Part shown: positions 41,243-51,335 of the stretch, one piece after another
Layout of the letters: the number at the start of each line of letters is the position of its first letter
Position numbering within the stretch: the first letter of the stretch is position 1
Assembly (NCBI RefSeq): GCF_000348985.1
Contig: NC_035930.1
Coordinates: 248,001 to 312,000, forward strand
Length of the DNA stretch: 64,000 bases
Reading direction: 5' to 3'
Origin: Huiozyma naganishii CBS 8797
Lineage: Eukaryota > Ascomycota > Saccharomycetes > Saccharomycetales > Saccharomycetaceae
Position numbers and translations under genes: made by a program
Notes under the pieces: model-generated
What the model was told of the DNA's origin: nothing
The model's input: the letters and a program-made list of their open reading frames with translations, nothing else
Databases searched by the model: none

Positions 41243-43444
41243 TCATCTTCTAGAGGAGCTTCTTTTGCCATTCCTTGTCAAACGGTGGCCATTGTGGTTA
41301 CCATTGGAGGCCAGATCAGCAGGGATATCCAAATACTTCTTTTCTCTCTTTTTAATCTCCTCCTTTAAGTATTCTTCCTCCGCTTCTCCCTCAGATTCGA
41401 CTGCTCCAACATCAAAGTCAATATCTTCCTTCTCCTCCGGGTATTCCTCTATGGGCTCCTCGTCTATCTGGTCCTCGAATATATCTTCCTCTCCATCTTC
41501 ATCTTCGGTATATGCAAATGATTTTAGTTTACTGCGCGTCCTTGTTGGCTTGATGCCGTCGTACAGTTTGATTATTTCCTCCAACTCACGAAATATATTA
41601 CAAACATTCGAGAGGTAGTTCTTCAACGACACTATATTCTGCCTTGCCGTTTCATTCTTGGGCTTCTTCAGAATTTTGGTAAGCTTTTTTGTATCATCAT
41701 TCGCACCTTCGTCCGCATCTATGCTTTGGATCAAACTGTCGAGTCTTTCGATGAATTCCAGCAAAGTTTCTGAACTATCCGAGACTCTGAACCAGTATGG
41801 CATCCTCTCTGAAGCCTCCTCAAAATAGTTAGACAGTTCACTCGGACTATCGTGGAAGAGCAGCACAAACTGGTCGCTCACGTGGCCGTAAAACTTGGAG
41901 TACAGGGTTTGCATGTCTATTTTGTTCCCCTTGTAGTCTTCAAACAGTTTGAGCAGATGCCTCAAGTCGACAAATGCGTTTAGAAGGTTGGCCTCGTGTG
42001 TTGGAGAGTGGAGACGTGGCAGGTAGAACTCACCGACCCCCTGTATTCTACCAACAAAAAAGTCCTGTAACCGAGCGAAGTACACTTCATCCGTGTAAGG
42101 GTTGTTTAACGGATTGTCCTGGACAAATCCCTCAAACAGTAAAACCCATTTGTCGTACAGTGACATGATCACCGCGGTTTTCTCCTTGCCGTCGTCGTCT
42201 TTGTCGTCGGGCACCTGTCTCAAAACATCCTTCACTGTCTTCAAAACGGCTAGCTGGGCGTGGAACTCTGGTTTCAAAGACCGCTTCCTCTTCACTGCAT
42301 TCCTCTGCTTCCTCTCCATGTGGAATTGGATTTGTTCACACAGGTTTTTGAATGAGTTGACACTCTCGTCAACCCCGTTTAGCAGGTACCGTGTGACATA
42401 ATGACTGTCGTTCGACAGTCCTATGTCCTTCTTGGTATGTGTGACCCTGTATATTTCATCATGGATCGGTTGCGTCTGTGTCATGATGTACGTAGCAAGA
42501 CTCGATATCATCATCAGTCTATCTGCTGGCTCTAGGGCCAGTAGTCCGATTTTATCCAGAGTGGGTGTGAAAACGGGGATGTATTCCAAGTAGCGCCATT
42601 CCTTGGGGACCCCCCATTCAAAGATGCTCTTCCTCAATTTTGTGACGTTAGTTTTGAACCTTACTTTGATGCTCATGTAGTGGCTGAAGCTTGAGTGCAC
42701 GTTTTTGTCGAAGAGGATCTTCATGAGGCAGTAGAACAGGTAATTCATTCTATCTTGGGCCTGTTTCGTCTTCTTGACGTCTGCCGTGGCCATGACCAGT
42801 TCCAACCCGATTTCGAAGTCCTGGAACGATAAAGTCAGGAGATCCTCGTGGAAGTAAGCGGAAAACTTATTCATGAAGGACATAACTTTGACGATATCCC
42901 CAGCGTACTGGGCGGGCGTCAGTATGTCCCTGTAACAGTCAGACCATGCGGCAAACAGTTTATTCTCGTCTGCACTTCGCAGTTTCATCTCCAGGGGCAC
43001 CGCAGAGGACCAATTGCGCGTGTACAGTTCTTTGTCGTTGATCTTAGACATAAGCACACTGGCCAAGTTACCCTTCGCCCGCGGCTGTGCATCTGCCGCC
43101 TGTATCTCAGTCGGCTGAACATCGCCCGCGGAAGTAGCGGCAGAGCTATATTTGCTCGTGAACTTGATTCTCTTCGGCAGTCTTTCCTCTTCTGCCTCGG
43201 GAGCGGCAGCGTCCTCGACGATTTCATCGTAGACAACTTTATCCGCGGATTCCCTGATACGAGTGGACCGCCGCAAGCTCCGCACACCACTCGCAAAATC
43301 GTCCACGGTCATCTGTCCACCCCGCTTCCGCGCAGGTTTCTGCTCGCCGCTAGCTTTGACTTCCATCTCACGCTTCTCGGAGTCACCATCGGGCCTATCC
43401 TCACTGTGATCCGCCCGTTCGACCTCTCTTTCGGCAGCGCTCAT
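41243..43444 (-). CDS. IOC3: IOC3/ESC8 family, ISW1a chromatin-remodelling subunit
   Basis: A 733-residue protein from the ATG at 43442-43444. A second in-frame ATG at 43585 would add 47 residues, but the added stretch is Cys/Leu-rich with no protein-like character, and it would leave under 100 bp to the divergent TLG2 start, so I chose 43444. The N-terminal motif SLRRSTRIRES fits Ioc3, as do the long central helical domain, the acidic patches and the C-terminal EEEYLKEEIKKREKKYLDIP. In yeast Ioc3 partners Isw1 to space nucleosomes (ISW1a). The flanking CMK and TLG2 genes agree with both S. cerevisiae positions (YFR013W IOC3, YOL017W ESC8), so the paralogue is not resolved. Confidence 0.82.
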   Translation of the reverse strand: MSAAEREVERADHSEDRPDGDSEKREMEVKASGEQKPARKRGGQMTVDDFASGVRSLRRSTRIRESADKVVYDEIVEDAAAPEAEEERLPKRIKFTSKYSSAATSAGDVQPTEIQAADAQPRAKGNLASVLMSKINDKELYTRNWSSAVPLEMKLRSADENKLFAAWSDCYRDILTPAQYAGDIVKVMSFMNKFSAYFHEDLLTLSFQDFEIGLELVMATADVKKTKQAQDRMNYLFYCLMKILFDKNVHSSFSHYMSIKVRFKTNVTKLRKSIFEWGVPKEWRYLEYIPVFTPTLDKIGLLALEPADRLMMISSLATYIMTQTQPIHDEIYRVTHTKKDIGLSNDSHYVTRYLLNGVDESVNSFKNLCEQIQFHMERKQRNAVKRKRSLKPEFHAQLAVLKTVKDVLRQVPDDKDDDGKEKTAVIMSLYDKWVLLFEGFVQDNPLNNPYTDEVYFARLQDFFVGRIQGVGEFYLPRLHSPTHEANLLNAFVDLRHLLKLFEDYKGNKIDMQTLYSKFYGHVSDQFVLLFHDSPSELSNYFEEASERMPYWFRVSDSSETLLEFIERLDSLIQSIDADEGANDDTKKLTKILKKPKNETARQNIVSLKNYLSNVCNIFRELEEIIKLYDGIKPTRTRSKLKSFAYTEDEDGEEDIFEDQIDEEPIEEYPEEKEDIDFDVGAVESEGEAEEEYLKEEIKKREKKYLDIPADLASNGNHNGHRLTRNGKRSSSRR

Positions 43445-43680
43445 TCTTCCCAGCCTACACAGACAAACACAGAGCTTAGCACCCACTGCTGAAACACTGG
43501 GACCATCCGAGTCGCATCCATCAGTGACGTTGAACAGTTGGAAGAGTTCGTTTCTGATATCGAGAGCTGCCGCGACACGTGACATCCAGCGTTGATTTAA
43601 AAGAAGCTCTGACGGCGACGCTATAGACCCCAGAACCCAGGTTATACGGGTCTCAAAGGGTGCCTGTGTGAGTGCTAGTG

Positions 43681-44976
43681 ATGTTCAGGGACAGGACGAA
43701 TCTGTACAAGTCGTACCGGCGTACTTATCCGCGGTCGAACGAGCTGACCAGTGCGTCGGACCCGTTTTTGGATGCTGGGGCGGATGACGTGGATGCGGAG
43801 CTGGAGGATATTGAGTTGGGTAGTTATGCTGGGGAGTCCGGGTCTGCTGGTGACTCTGCGGCAGTGTATGCCCGGAATTCGCTTCCCCCACTGTTTGTGG
43901 ATATCGCTGGGGACATTGATGGGTATTTGCACGAGGTGAACGACAGCACGGAGCAATTGATGAAGTTGTACCGGAAGAATGCGCTGCCCGGGTTTGAGGA
44001 TAAGACACACGACGAGAGGTTGATTGAGGACCTCAGTTTTAAAGCGCTGCAGCTGTTCCAGAAATGTCACAACATTATCAAGAAGTTGGAGCGGATCTAC
44101 GAAACACAGTACTTGGAGGGCCGACACCTTAATAGGGCAGAGCTGATTATTTTGCAGAATATGACGAAGAGGTACGCGCAGAAAATCCAGTGGGAGAGCA
44201 ACAAGTTTAGGGTCTTGCAGAACAATTACCTGAAGTTCCTGAACAAAGACGATTTGAAGCCCATCTTCCCGAAGGGGAACGAAGACTCGGCAAGGTTACT
44301 TCTCGAGGAGGAGGAGCGAGTGGGTGCATCTGCGATGCAAGATGACATCGAGGAGTATTCAAAGCAGACGTTGCAGAAACAGGTCCACAAGGCTCAAAGC
44401 AGCGACCAGCAGTTTCTGGAGGAGCGCGATGAGGAGATCGCACAGTTGGCTCGCGGTGTCTTCGAAGTAAGCACAATTTTTAGAGAAATGCAGGACCTGA
44501 TTATCAACCAGGGCACAATCGTGGACCGTATTGACTACAACCTGGAGAATACGGCAATCAGTCTGCGGGAGGCCGATAAACAACTCAATAGCGCGACACA
44601 CTACCAGAAGAGAACGCAGAAATGTAAAATAATACTGTTATTGGCCCTTTGCGTGGTCGCTTTGTTCTGTTTTGTGATGTTGAAACCACATTCGAAAACA
44701 AGTGTGGAATATAGAACCGCGCCGACTGATCCGAAGCCCGTAGCTGAGTACGGCGGAGACTCCGGTACGGGCCAGGGCAACAAAAATAATGGCAATACCA
44801 ATAACAATCAGAATCAAAATAATCACAACAATCAGAATCAGAATAACCACAACAATCAGAATAATCACAACGACGGCAACATTGAAGTAAGCGATGGGGA
44901 TGTCCGGGAAATCATAGTGGCAGAGGCGCACGAAATAACGAAGAGGAAGTTGATAATACAAAACTATTTGATATAA
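43681..44976 (+). CDS. TLG2: TLG2, syntaxin-family t-SNARE of the trans-Golgi/endosome
   Basis: A 431-residue protein from the ATG at 43681 (upstream GTG ignored). The start MFRDRTNLYKSYRRTYP is the Tlg2 N-peptide that binds Vps45. A three-helix N-terminal domain follows, then a SNARE motif (ARGVFEVSTIFREMQDLIIN, TIVDRIDYNLENT) and one membrane anchor at about residues 316-335 (ILLLALCVVALFCFVMLKP). The tail beyond the anchor is about 95 residues and lumenal, with NNQNQNNH-type repeats; S. cerevisiae Tlg2 (397) also has an Asn-rich lumenal tail, but this one is longer. It is divergent from IOC3 and near TOS7, matching YOL017-019. Confidence 0.94.
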   Translation: MFRDRTNLYKSYRRTYPRSNELTSASDPFLDAGADDVDAELEDIELGSYAGESGSAGDSAAVYARNSLPPLFVDIAGDIDGYLHEVNDSTEQLMKLYRKNALPGFEDKTHDERLIEDLSFKALQLFQKCHNIIKKLERIYETQYLEGRHLNRAELIILQNMTKRYAQKIQWESNKFRVLQNNYLKFLNKDDLKPIFPKGNEDSARLLLEEEERVGASAMQDDIEEYSKQTLQKQVHKAQSSDQQFLEERDEEIAQLARGVFEVSTIFREMQDLIINQGTIVDRIDYNLENTAISLREADKQLNSATHYQKRTQKCKIILLLALCVVALFCFVMLKPHSKTSVEYRTAPTDPKPVAEYGGDSGTGQGNKNNGNTNNNQNQNNHNNQNQNNHNNQNNHNDGNIEVSDGDVREIIVAEAHEITKRKLIIQNYLI

Positions 44977-45082
44977 GACTCTGATGCGAGTGTATATATT
45001 GAGATAATTTAATGGAATGTCTAAAAGGGAACGGTAGAACGATAGGAAAAATTATGCGGGACCGAACGACGAAGCGGACGGG

Positions 45083-46804
45083 TTACCTGAACCCGTACAT
45101 GTTTTGAGCAGAGTTTATATTATTGTGCATGTTGGCCCTTGCAACCATCCTTTTCTTGTACGCAGATTGGAAGTGTGGGGCAGTGTGCTGTACCGGTGGC
45201 ATCGCACCGTTTGCTCTGTTCATGTATCCAGGATTGAGTGGCACATTCTGCGGGTACTGTTGGGGCATGCCTCTCATCTGCTGGTTCATTGGCACGGGGA
45301 AGTTTCTCCCCTGTGTGGCGGCCGCAGCTGGCGGCATGTGATTGTTGTTCATGTAGTTTATGGGCCTCATGTTTGTCTGTTGTGGGAGGGGTCCCTGCAT
45401 GTACGCCTGGTTTGGAGGGCCACGGTTCTGCATACCATTTTGACCTGGACCAGCAGGTAACGGTTGTTGCCGTGTGCCGTAGTTCGCGTACGGCTGGGCG
45501 TTGTTCTGGCGTGGCATCTGACCATTCATTGGTCCATATTGCGTGGGGTACTGCGCTGGCGCTATGCCGCCCTGTGGAGCTCTGATCGAATTGACGGTCG
45601 ATGCACCTGGGTATGGTAGCGAGTTTTGATTGTTGTAGTTTGGGTTGGCGCCCCTACGAGATATCGAGGTCAAGTTTGAGTGTTTGCTTTCCGCTAGGCT
45701 CTCCTCGCTCTGTGAGTCTGGTAACCCGTTGTTTGTTTGGTCTCTCATGATGTCCTCCAGCAGCTTGTTAGGCTGGTTATCCTTTTCGATCATGCCCGTA
45801 GCTGAAAAATTAGACGAGTCAATCGAGGGAGGGTTGAAATTCAGAGGGTTAGTCTTCCTTGAGTTGTGAGTGCCGTGACCATCGCTGTCGATCGCAGAAT
45901 ATGCAGTGTATGACCCTCTCTTTTCGACGTACTCGTCCAGCACATCGTCCCCTTCTTCACCATGAAGCAGGTTTGCCGTGCTGTTGAAGTTGCTAGACTG
46001 CTGAATCGTATCCTGCTTCTCTACCGTGTGTACCTCAAAGTCATCCATACTCTTCTTCTCTTGGTTCGATGAGTAATCCATGCTTGAGGAGCTTGTTTTG
46101 TAGAAGTTCTCAGATGCAGGGACTATATCTGGGATTACGGCGGGCGGTTTGTTGAAACTGTCTGCGATGTCCTGTTGCGAGTACTCGTGCTCTGCCTGCA
46201 GCAGCTGACCCCTCTCCCTCTCACCCAACCCATCTTCTGAGTGAATGTTCTCATTCGACATGTAACTGATGAAGATGATCGGTATCGTGAGGAGCGGTAG
46301 TATAGCCGCTGGGAGAAGCAGCCAGCAGCACCATGTGACGTGCGGGAAGAAGAGTAAAAGTCCGACAATACAGATCAGTGCCGATGAGAAAAACCCGAGC
46401 AAGTCGAAAACGAGATTAACTATGAACAGGGCCGCATAGATCGAGCCCTCGTCATTCACTATACTGAAGATGAGGCTGGCCACTGTGCAAAGAAATGCCA
46501 AAAAATTCAACCCTGCGGCCAGTGGAGTGACAATCAATATACGGCCCAGCCTGCCTCTTGCAGCGTCATTCAATCTCCAGGTAACTGTATCCGATGAGAG
46601 CGTCTCCGGGTGGTAAGACGCAGCTGCCTTGGAGCAGCCGTCGCTACTAGAACAGTATCCAAAGACGCCGTACGTTATGCCGTCGACTTTGGACAGTCCA
46701 ATCTGTTTGAACACTGGTGCTGTTACACACGCAATGATCAAAAACGCCATAGCAATGAACTGGAAAACCGCGATGATCGTGAAGAACACGCTTGATTTCC
46801 CCAT
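45083..46804 (-). CDS. TOS7: TOS7/DCV1 family, Sur7/PalI-type four-span membrane protein
   Basis: A 573-residue protein from the ATG at 46802-46804. Four hydrophobic segments lie in the first 180 residues (about 9-31, 88-110, 118-140 and 150-175), the Sur7/PalI arrangement, with the first extracellular loop containing GYCSSSDGC. The C-terminal two thirds are cytoplasmic and low-complexity (Ser/Asn, then Pro/Gln/Asn/Met with PMNGQMPRQNNAQPY and similar). S. cerevisiae Tos7 (YOL019W) is 551 residues and lies at the plasma membrane. The neighbour TLG2 (YOL018C) supports TOS7; the paralogue DCV1 (YFR012W) is the alternative. Confidence 0.85.
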   Translation of the reverse strand: MGKSSVFFTIIAVFQFIAMAFLIIACVTAPVFKQIGLSKVDGITYGVFGYCSSSDGCSKAAASYHPETLSSDTVTWRLNDAARGRLGRILIVTPLAAGLNFLAFLCTVASLIFSIVNDEGSIYAALFIVNLVFDLLGFFSSALICIVGLLLFFPHVTWCCWLLLPAAILPLLTIPIIFISYMSNENIHSEDGLGERERGQLLQAEHEYSQQDIADSFNKPPAVIPDIVPASENFYKTSSSSMDYSSNQEKKSMDDFEVHTVEKQDTIQQSSNFNSTANLLHGEEGDDVLDEYVEKRGSYTAYSAIDSDGHGTHNSRKTNPLNFNPPSIDSSNFSATGMIEKDNQPNKLLEDIMRDQTNNGLPDSQSEESLAESKHSNLTSISRRGANPNYNNQNSLPYPGASTVNSIRAPQGGIAPAQYPTQYGPMNGQMPRQNNAQPYANYGTRQQPLPAGPGQNGMQNRGPPNQAYMQGPLPQQTNMRPINYMNNNHMPPAAAATQGRNFPVPMNQQMRGMPQQYPQNVPLNPGYMNRANGAMPPVQHTAPHFQSAYKKRMVARANMHNNINSAQNMYGFR

Positions 46805-47579
46805 ATTCAGTTGTTATTGCTGTTGTTATTTGGGAGCTTAATGTTTTGCAATTCTACCACCTATAAAATAGTTTCGATTATGTTCTGCTATTACCAGTTC
46901 CTTATGACTGGCTGAAAATACGTTTGCCAAGACCTGCTGGAAACGTGGCGAAGCCAAATATGGCAGTCAAAAATGAAATGGAATGCGTCTATATATATAT
47001 ATAGATAGATAGATAGAAAAAAGGCAATGGTAGTATCATTGGCGTTATTCGAATGAAATGATAAGAGGGCAGCCTCCCCGCCGATTGCGGAAGCACAGTT
47101 GTGCGGCATGGGCAACAACTCATCGCCGGGTCGAGAGTGTCTTCGAGAACGCGAAAACACAATCTATATTTTTTTCACTTTGTATGGGAAAGATACGAAA
47201 CGTGTCCGAATCGGGTAAGAACACACTATATGTTTTGGCGACTTTTGGACCCCGCCCTCAGAAGGCGCCGCACAACCGCTCGAGAGATGGCTGTGTTTCA
47301 AGTGCCAACAGGCAGCTCATTGCACCGCTGGAACGCTTCACAGCAGTGTCAAAACAGGCTGTGTTGCTGCAAGTGGGTCTTGCACCTGGACACAGCACAC
47401 TTTGCTCTATCGCACCCCTTGCGTTGGGGGGCATCTAATCCAGGCACCCGTGCATCGTGGTGACTGCCGTTGCGCGTTTCTTCTGGTGACGACATGTGCA
47501 ATTTCTTGCTGCGTAAAACACGCTCTATCTTGGCGATTGCGTTGCACCTACAAAAGAGTACCCTGGACTGTTATCCCAC
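46805..47579. other. TOS7 upstream region with (AT)n and GATA repeats
   Basis: A 775-bp stretch between TOS7 and the solo LTR. A simple-sequence tract of (AT)n followed by four GATA units lies at about 46990-47016, 190 bp upstream of TOS7. Open frames at 47058-47463 look accidental and have no family features. Confidence 0.5.
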
Positions 47580-47808
47580 TGTTGAGCGTCAAGTGAAGCT
47601 TCGTAAAGAGTGACATAAAAGTCTTCACTAGACGCAGATTGTGATTACTTCTGAACCGCGCGTATAGAAAGAGAGACCAGTGTGCTAGTCTCTCGTATAT
47701 GAGCTGTTATGTAGAAGGTAAGAAGAATGACAGATTATTGTAAGAAAATATGAGTACACTGAGCCCAGAAGAAAAGAGAGACAAGTACCTGAAGTACCTG
47801 GTTCAACA
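47580..47808 (-). mobile_element. Solo LTR (229 bp), same family as 3724-3952, opposite orientation
   Basis: Starts TGTTGAGCG and ends GGTTCAACA on the plus strand, so it is the reverse complement of the element at 3724-3952. It has the same 229-bp length and few mismatches, and carries the same internal hairpin around GAGAGACTAG. Flanking five-mers are CCCAC (47575-47579) and CTCAC (47809-47813), a target-site duplication with one mutation. It lies 40 bp past the 3' end of the tRNA-Tyr gene. No internal coding region remains. Confidence 0.88.
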
Positions 47809-47848
47809 CTCACACTTTGAGGGCAGTCCAACGTGATAGCAAAAAAAT

Positions 47849-47945
47849 TCTCCCGGGGGCGATTCGAACGCCCGATCTCAAGATTACTTTGTAGCTTACA
47901 CTAACATTACAGTCTTGCGCCGTAAACCAACTTGGCTACCGGGAG
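47849..47945 (-). tRNA. tRNA-Tyr (anticodon GUA) with a 22-nt intron
   Basis: The minus strand begins CTCCCGGTAGCC and ends GCCCCCGGGAG plus discriminator A. After the anticodon GTA and one A (CAAGACTGTAA) there is a 22-nt intron starting TGTTAGTG, then ATCTTGAGATC resumes the anticodon stem. Mature length is 75 nt, the same as S. cerevisiae tRNA-Tyr, whose intron is shorter (14 nt). A run of seven T on the minus strand (A-run 47841-47847) follows as terminator. In yeast the intron is needed for pseudouridine at position 35. Confidence 0.95.
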
Positions 47946-49544
47946 ATACAAGTTTCGGAAAAAAGGTTTTTGCCGCCCTACATATCGTAATTGTTTATTT
48001 TTGTTATTCTGGGAACTAGAGGCTTCAGAGTACTTTGAACGATTGAGCATGACATCCAGAGAAAACGTTTAGCTCTTTAAAAAAATGTGAGCTTTTAGCA
48101 AAGCAGTAGCTACCTCTGACTAATGAAAGAGGCATGGTAAAATGGAAACAGTAATTCAATACTTTCCACTGCCTTGTTGGGTGTGTCACTCCCAGTAATA
48201 ATAAAAGTGTTTAAGTAAAAGCTTGCTTTAAAATGGCGATTTACTAGAAGGAGAAAAGTACTTGAGTGAAAATGCGGAAACGGTAAATTAATCAACATTT
48301 TGTATACTACCGGGGAAATAATGTTCTGGAAAAATTTACAAAGTGCATACAGGTCTGATAGGTAATTCAAAAATAATTACGGGGGAAGGAGCAGGTTGGT
48401 GTTAGAAAGCTCTACGTAAGCTTTAAAAAACAGAGGAATAGAGAGAGGACTGTTTTTTTATTCGCCTCATTGACCAGTAATTTTAGATACTTTCACCTAA
48501 AACTGCAGTCCCTCTATGATCCTATGAATTGGGACACATACTTCCTTATTTAATATCTTGGTTATCGCTATACATAACCAATATGCGTTTTTCATTATTT
48601 GGAACGGCACACTCATACTGTGCGAGGTGTAAAGTAAGGGCTTTACTGTTTTTGAATATCAATCTGAGAAGTACACAGAAAGTACTTCAACAAGGTTGGT
48701 AATGAATGCTTGAGAATACAACAAAAATATAGTGTTTTGAAAAGCTCTATTATTAGGTTCCGGACCAAGTTTTTTTTTCGTATCCATTTCTGTACACTGT
48801 AGGTCAGCTACCCATAAGAAAGAAGTGGCATGGGATTACTGGCATTTTTTCTGGTGTTCCAGTACCGAGTTTGTGTGAGAAAAAATGGCAAAAAGGAGAA
48901 TTCCAGAAACAAATCCAGGCCTTATCTCTTTTGTAAACCATTACCTGCTGTCCGTACTACAACCAATTCAGAGGTGGTACACAGATGCTAGAATATATCA
49001 AGAACAAGTATGTCACATTTTTGACAGATAACGCTGAATAATTAAATGTAGAATACTTCAATCAACGAACAACCACGGTTAAAACCAGTGATAGTGAAGG
49101 CTACTGAAGCTTACCATCCGCTATTTTTTAATCTGCATTCTCTGTTTTTTCCTTTTTCCTGAGTCCTTGTAGGAGAAAAAAAAGCCAAAAAATTTTAATC
49201 ATATATTATAATCATATATAACACTCAGGCAAGTCGCACGCCTGCTCTGGTAGGAGCAGAATCAGCCCACCGTCTGTGTTTGATGGAAACTCTTCGTGTA
49301 AAATCCGAAATTTATCAGGATTTTTCTCTCTTTTTAGTTTATGTCAATTTAGGCCTAAAAGGGGAATTTGTAAACATGAAAAACTACAAATTTCCAGACG
49401 CTGAATTTGAGTGGAATATTACCACGAATCAGATATATTATCACTGCAAACCGTATTGAACAGAGTACTCCAACTGTTCTACTTATTTCAAGGTGAAGGT
49501 AGCAACTTTGTCAGTACTTTGAATACTCCATTCTGTTTTTAGTT
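47946..49544. other. 1.6 kb gene-free region between tRNA-Tyr and CDC14
   Basis: No convincing gene. Present are a 6-bp hairpin CTGCTC/GAGCAG at 49242-49259 and an imperfect direct duplication of TAATCATATAT near 49196-49221. The CDC14 promoter must lie at the right end; no TATA or cell-cycle box stood out with certainty. The region may include retroelement remnants attracted by the tRNA gene, but I could not match them to the LTR family above. Confidence 0.45.
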
Positions 49545-51110
49545 ATGAGAAGAAGCATCTACTTGGACAACACTATCGAATTTCTGAAAGGGAGGGTGTA
49601 TCTGGGAGCGTACGACTATACCCCAGAGGATACCGATGAGGTCGTTTTCTTCACAGTGGAGGACTCAATCTTCTACAACAGTTTCCATCTAGACTTTGGT
49701 CCAATGAACATTGGCCATCTGTACCGTTTTGCCGTTGTCTTCCACGAAATACTAAATGATCCGGAGAATTCAAACAAAGCCGTCGTTTTCTATTCATCAG
49801 CATCTTCTAGGCAGAGGGCCAATGCAGCCTGCATGCTCTGCTGTTACATGATCCTTGTTCAAGGGTGGACACCGCATCAAGTGCTGCAGCCGCTGGCTCA
49901 GGTGGATCCTCCGTTCATGCCATTCAGAGACGCAGGTTATTCGAATGCAGACTTTGAAATCACTATACAAGATGTCATTTACGGTGTTTGGAGGTCTAAG
50001 GAGAAAGGGTTAATAGACCTGCATTCTTTCAACTTGGAAGTCTACGAGAAGTACGAACACGTTGAAAATGGTGATTTTAATTTGTTGACTCCAGATTTCA
50101 TCGCCTTTGCCTCCCCCCAAGAGGACGAAAGAATAAACGATGTTGGTGGGAACTATAAATCCCATTTGAACCAACCCTTTCGAAGTGTTCTTAAATTTTT
50201 TTCGGAAAATGACGTTCAACTGGTAGTACGACTAAACTCCCACCTCTATAATAAGAAACATTTTGAGGACCTGGGGATCAAGCATGTTGACATGATTTTC
50301 GAAGATGGTACATGCCCAGACTTATCAATTGTGAAAAGCTTTGTCGGGGCAGCAGACACAATAATTAAAAGGGGAGGCAAAATTGCCGTTCATTGCAAGG
50401 CTGGTTTAGGAAGAACGGGCTGCTTGATAGGTGCACACCTAATCTACACATACGGATTTACTGCAAACGAGTGTATCGGATTTTTAAGATTTATTAGACC
50501 CGGTATGGTAGTTGGTCCACAGCAACACTGGTTGTATTTGCATCAGAATGACTTTAGGGAGTGGAAATACACCATGAGACTGTCATTACAACAGAGCGAT
50601 CTGATCGGCGGGTTGTTCCCGCTGGTGCCGGTAGAGCAGTATCGTCTACAGAAGAAAAAATTGAAAGATGGGAGAAAGGAATGGCAAAATGGTAGAGATG
50701 TAACAACTACTCCAGGTCAAAGCAAATTGTCGGATTCTGTCATGCCAAGTAGCGCGTTTTCCTCCGTTGCAGTGCCACAGCACTCTCCAGGTCAGCCAAG
50801 GAAAGGCCAAAATGGTTCCAACACGATTGAGGATATTGCAAAAGTGAAGAATATCGATGCGAAGGAGAACAACGCCAATGTTGCCGTGGACAACAACTCT
50901 GACGAAGACATGATGCAAACGGACGAATCTAGCAATGGAAGGATAAACAATAAAGGTAGTCAGACGATTCCCACCAACGGCAACGGCAAAGACGATGCCC
51001 TTCTGAAACAATTGTTACCAAAGAATAGACGGGCCATGTCGGGTAGGAGGCTACCCAGTTCAGCAGGTGGTGTTAGAAAAATGAGTGGGACCAAAAAGGG
51101 CATCTCGTAG
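49545..51110 (+). CDS. CDC14: CDC14, dual-specificity phosphatase of mitotic exit
   Basis: A 521-residue protein from the ATG at 49545; MRRSIYLDNTIEFLKGRVYL is almost the S. cerevisiae N-terminus. The phosphatase signature AVHCKAGLGRTGC holds the catalytic Cys near residue 283 and Arg six residues on. The catalytic half is very conserved (GFLRFIRPGMVVGPQQHWLY), while the C-terminal tail is Asn/Ser-rich and shorter than in S. cerevisiae (551), ending with QLLPKNRRAMSGRRLPSS. Cdc14 reverses Cdk1 phosphorylation, is held in the nucleolus by Net1 and is freed in anaphase. In S. cerevisiae it is YFR028C; its neighbours here are from YHR015-020, so the order is rearranged or ancestral. Confidence 0.98.
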   Translation: MRRSIYLDNTIEFLKGRVYLGAYDYTPEDTDEVVFFTVEDSIFYNSFHLDFGPMNIGHLYRFAVVFHEILNDPENSNKAVVFYSSASSRQRANAACMLCCYMILVQGWTPHQVLQPLAQVDPPFMPFRDAGYSNADFEITIQDVIYGVWRSKEKGLIDLHSFNLEVYEKYEHVENGDFNLLTPDFIAFASPQEDERINDVGGNYKSHLNQPFRSVLKFFSENDVQLVVRLNSHLYNKKHFEDLGIKHVDMIFEDGTCPDLSIVKSFVGAADTIIKRGGKIAVHCKAGLGRTGCLIGAHLIYTYGFTANECIGFLRFIRPGMVVGPQQHWLYLHQNDFREWKYTMRLSLQQSDLIGGLFPLVPVEQYRLQKKKLKDGRKEWQNGRDVTTTPGQSKLSDSVMPSSAFSSVAVPQHSPGQPRKGQNGSNTIEDIAKVKNIDAKENNANVAVDNNSDEDMMQTDESSNGRINNKGSQTIPTNGNGKDDALLKQLLPKNRRAMSGRRLPSSAGGVRKMSGTKKGIS

Positions 51111-51335
51111 TTAGAGCGGAAGCCGTTCCGAAGTCAGTGTATATTAAACCATAATTACAAATATCGACAATAAATGTCACATACCCCATTAATACCCATA
51201 ACGGTTGAGATCAGTTCATCATCAGGAGATGCGGAGGAAACTATGCTAATTTTATCTTATAGTTCTATCTTAAGGTTACATAGGATCAGGTATGCTCCAA
51301 AATAATGAATACAACTTACGGATAAATAGTATTGC

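Noticed and set aside
48110..48370. An 86-codon minus-strand frame between tRNA-Tyr and CDC14
   Set aside because: AT-rich sequence, no motif, and no support beyond being open.
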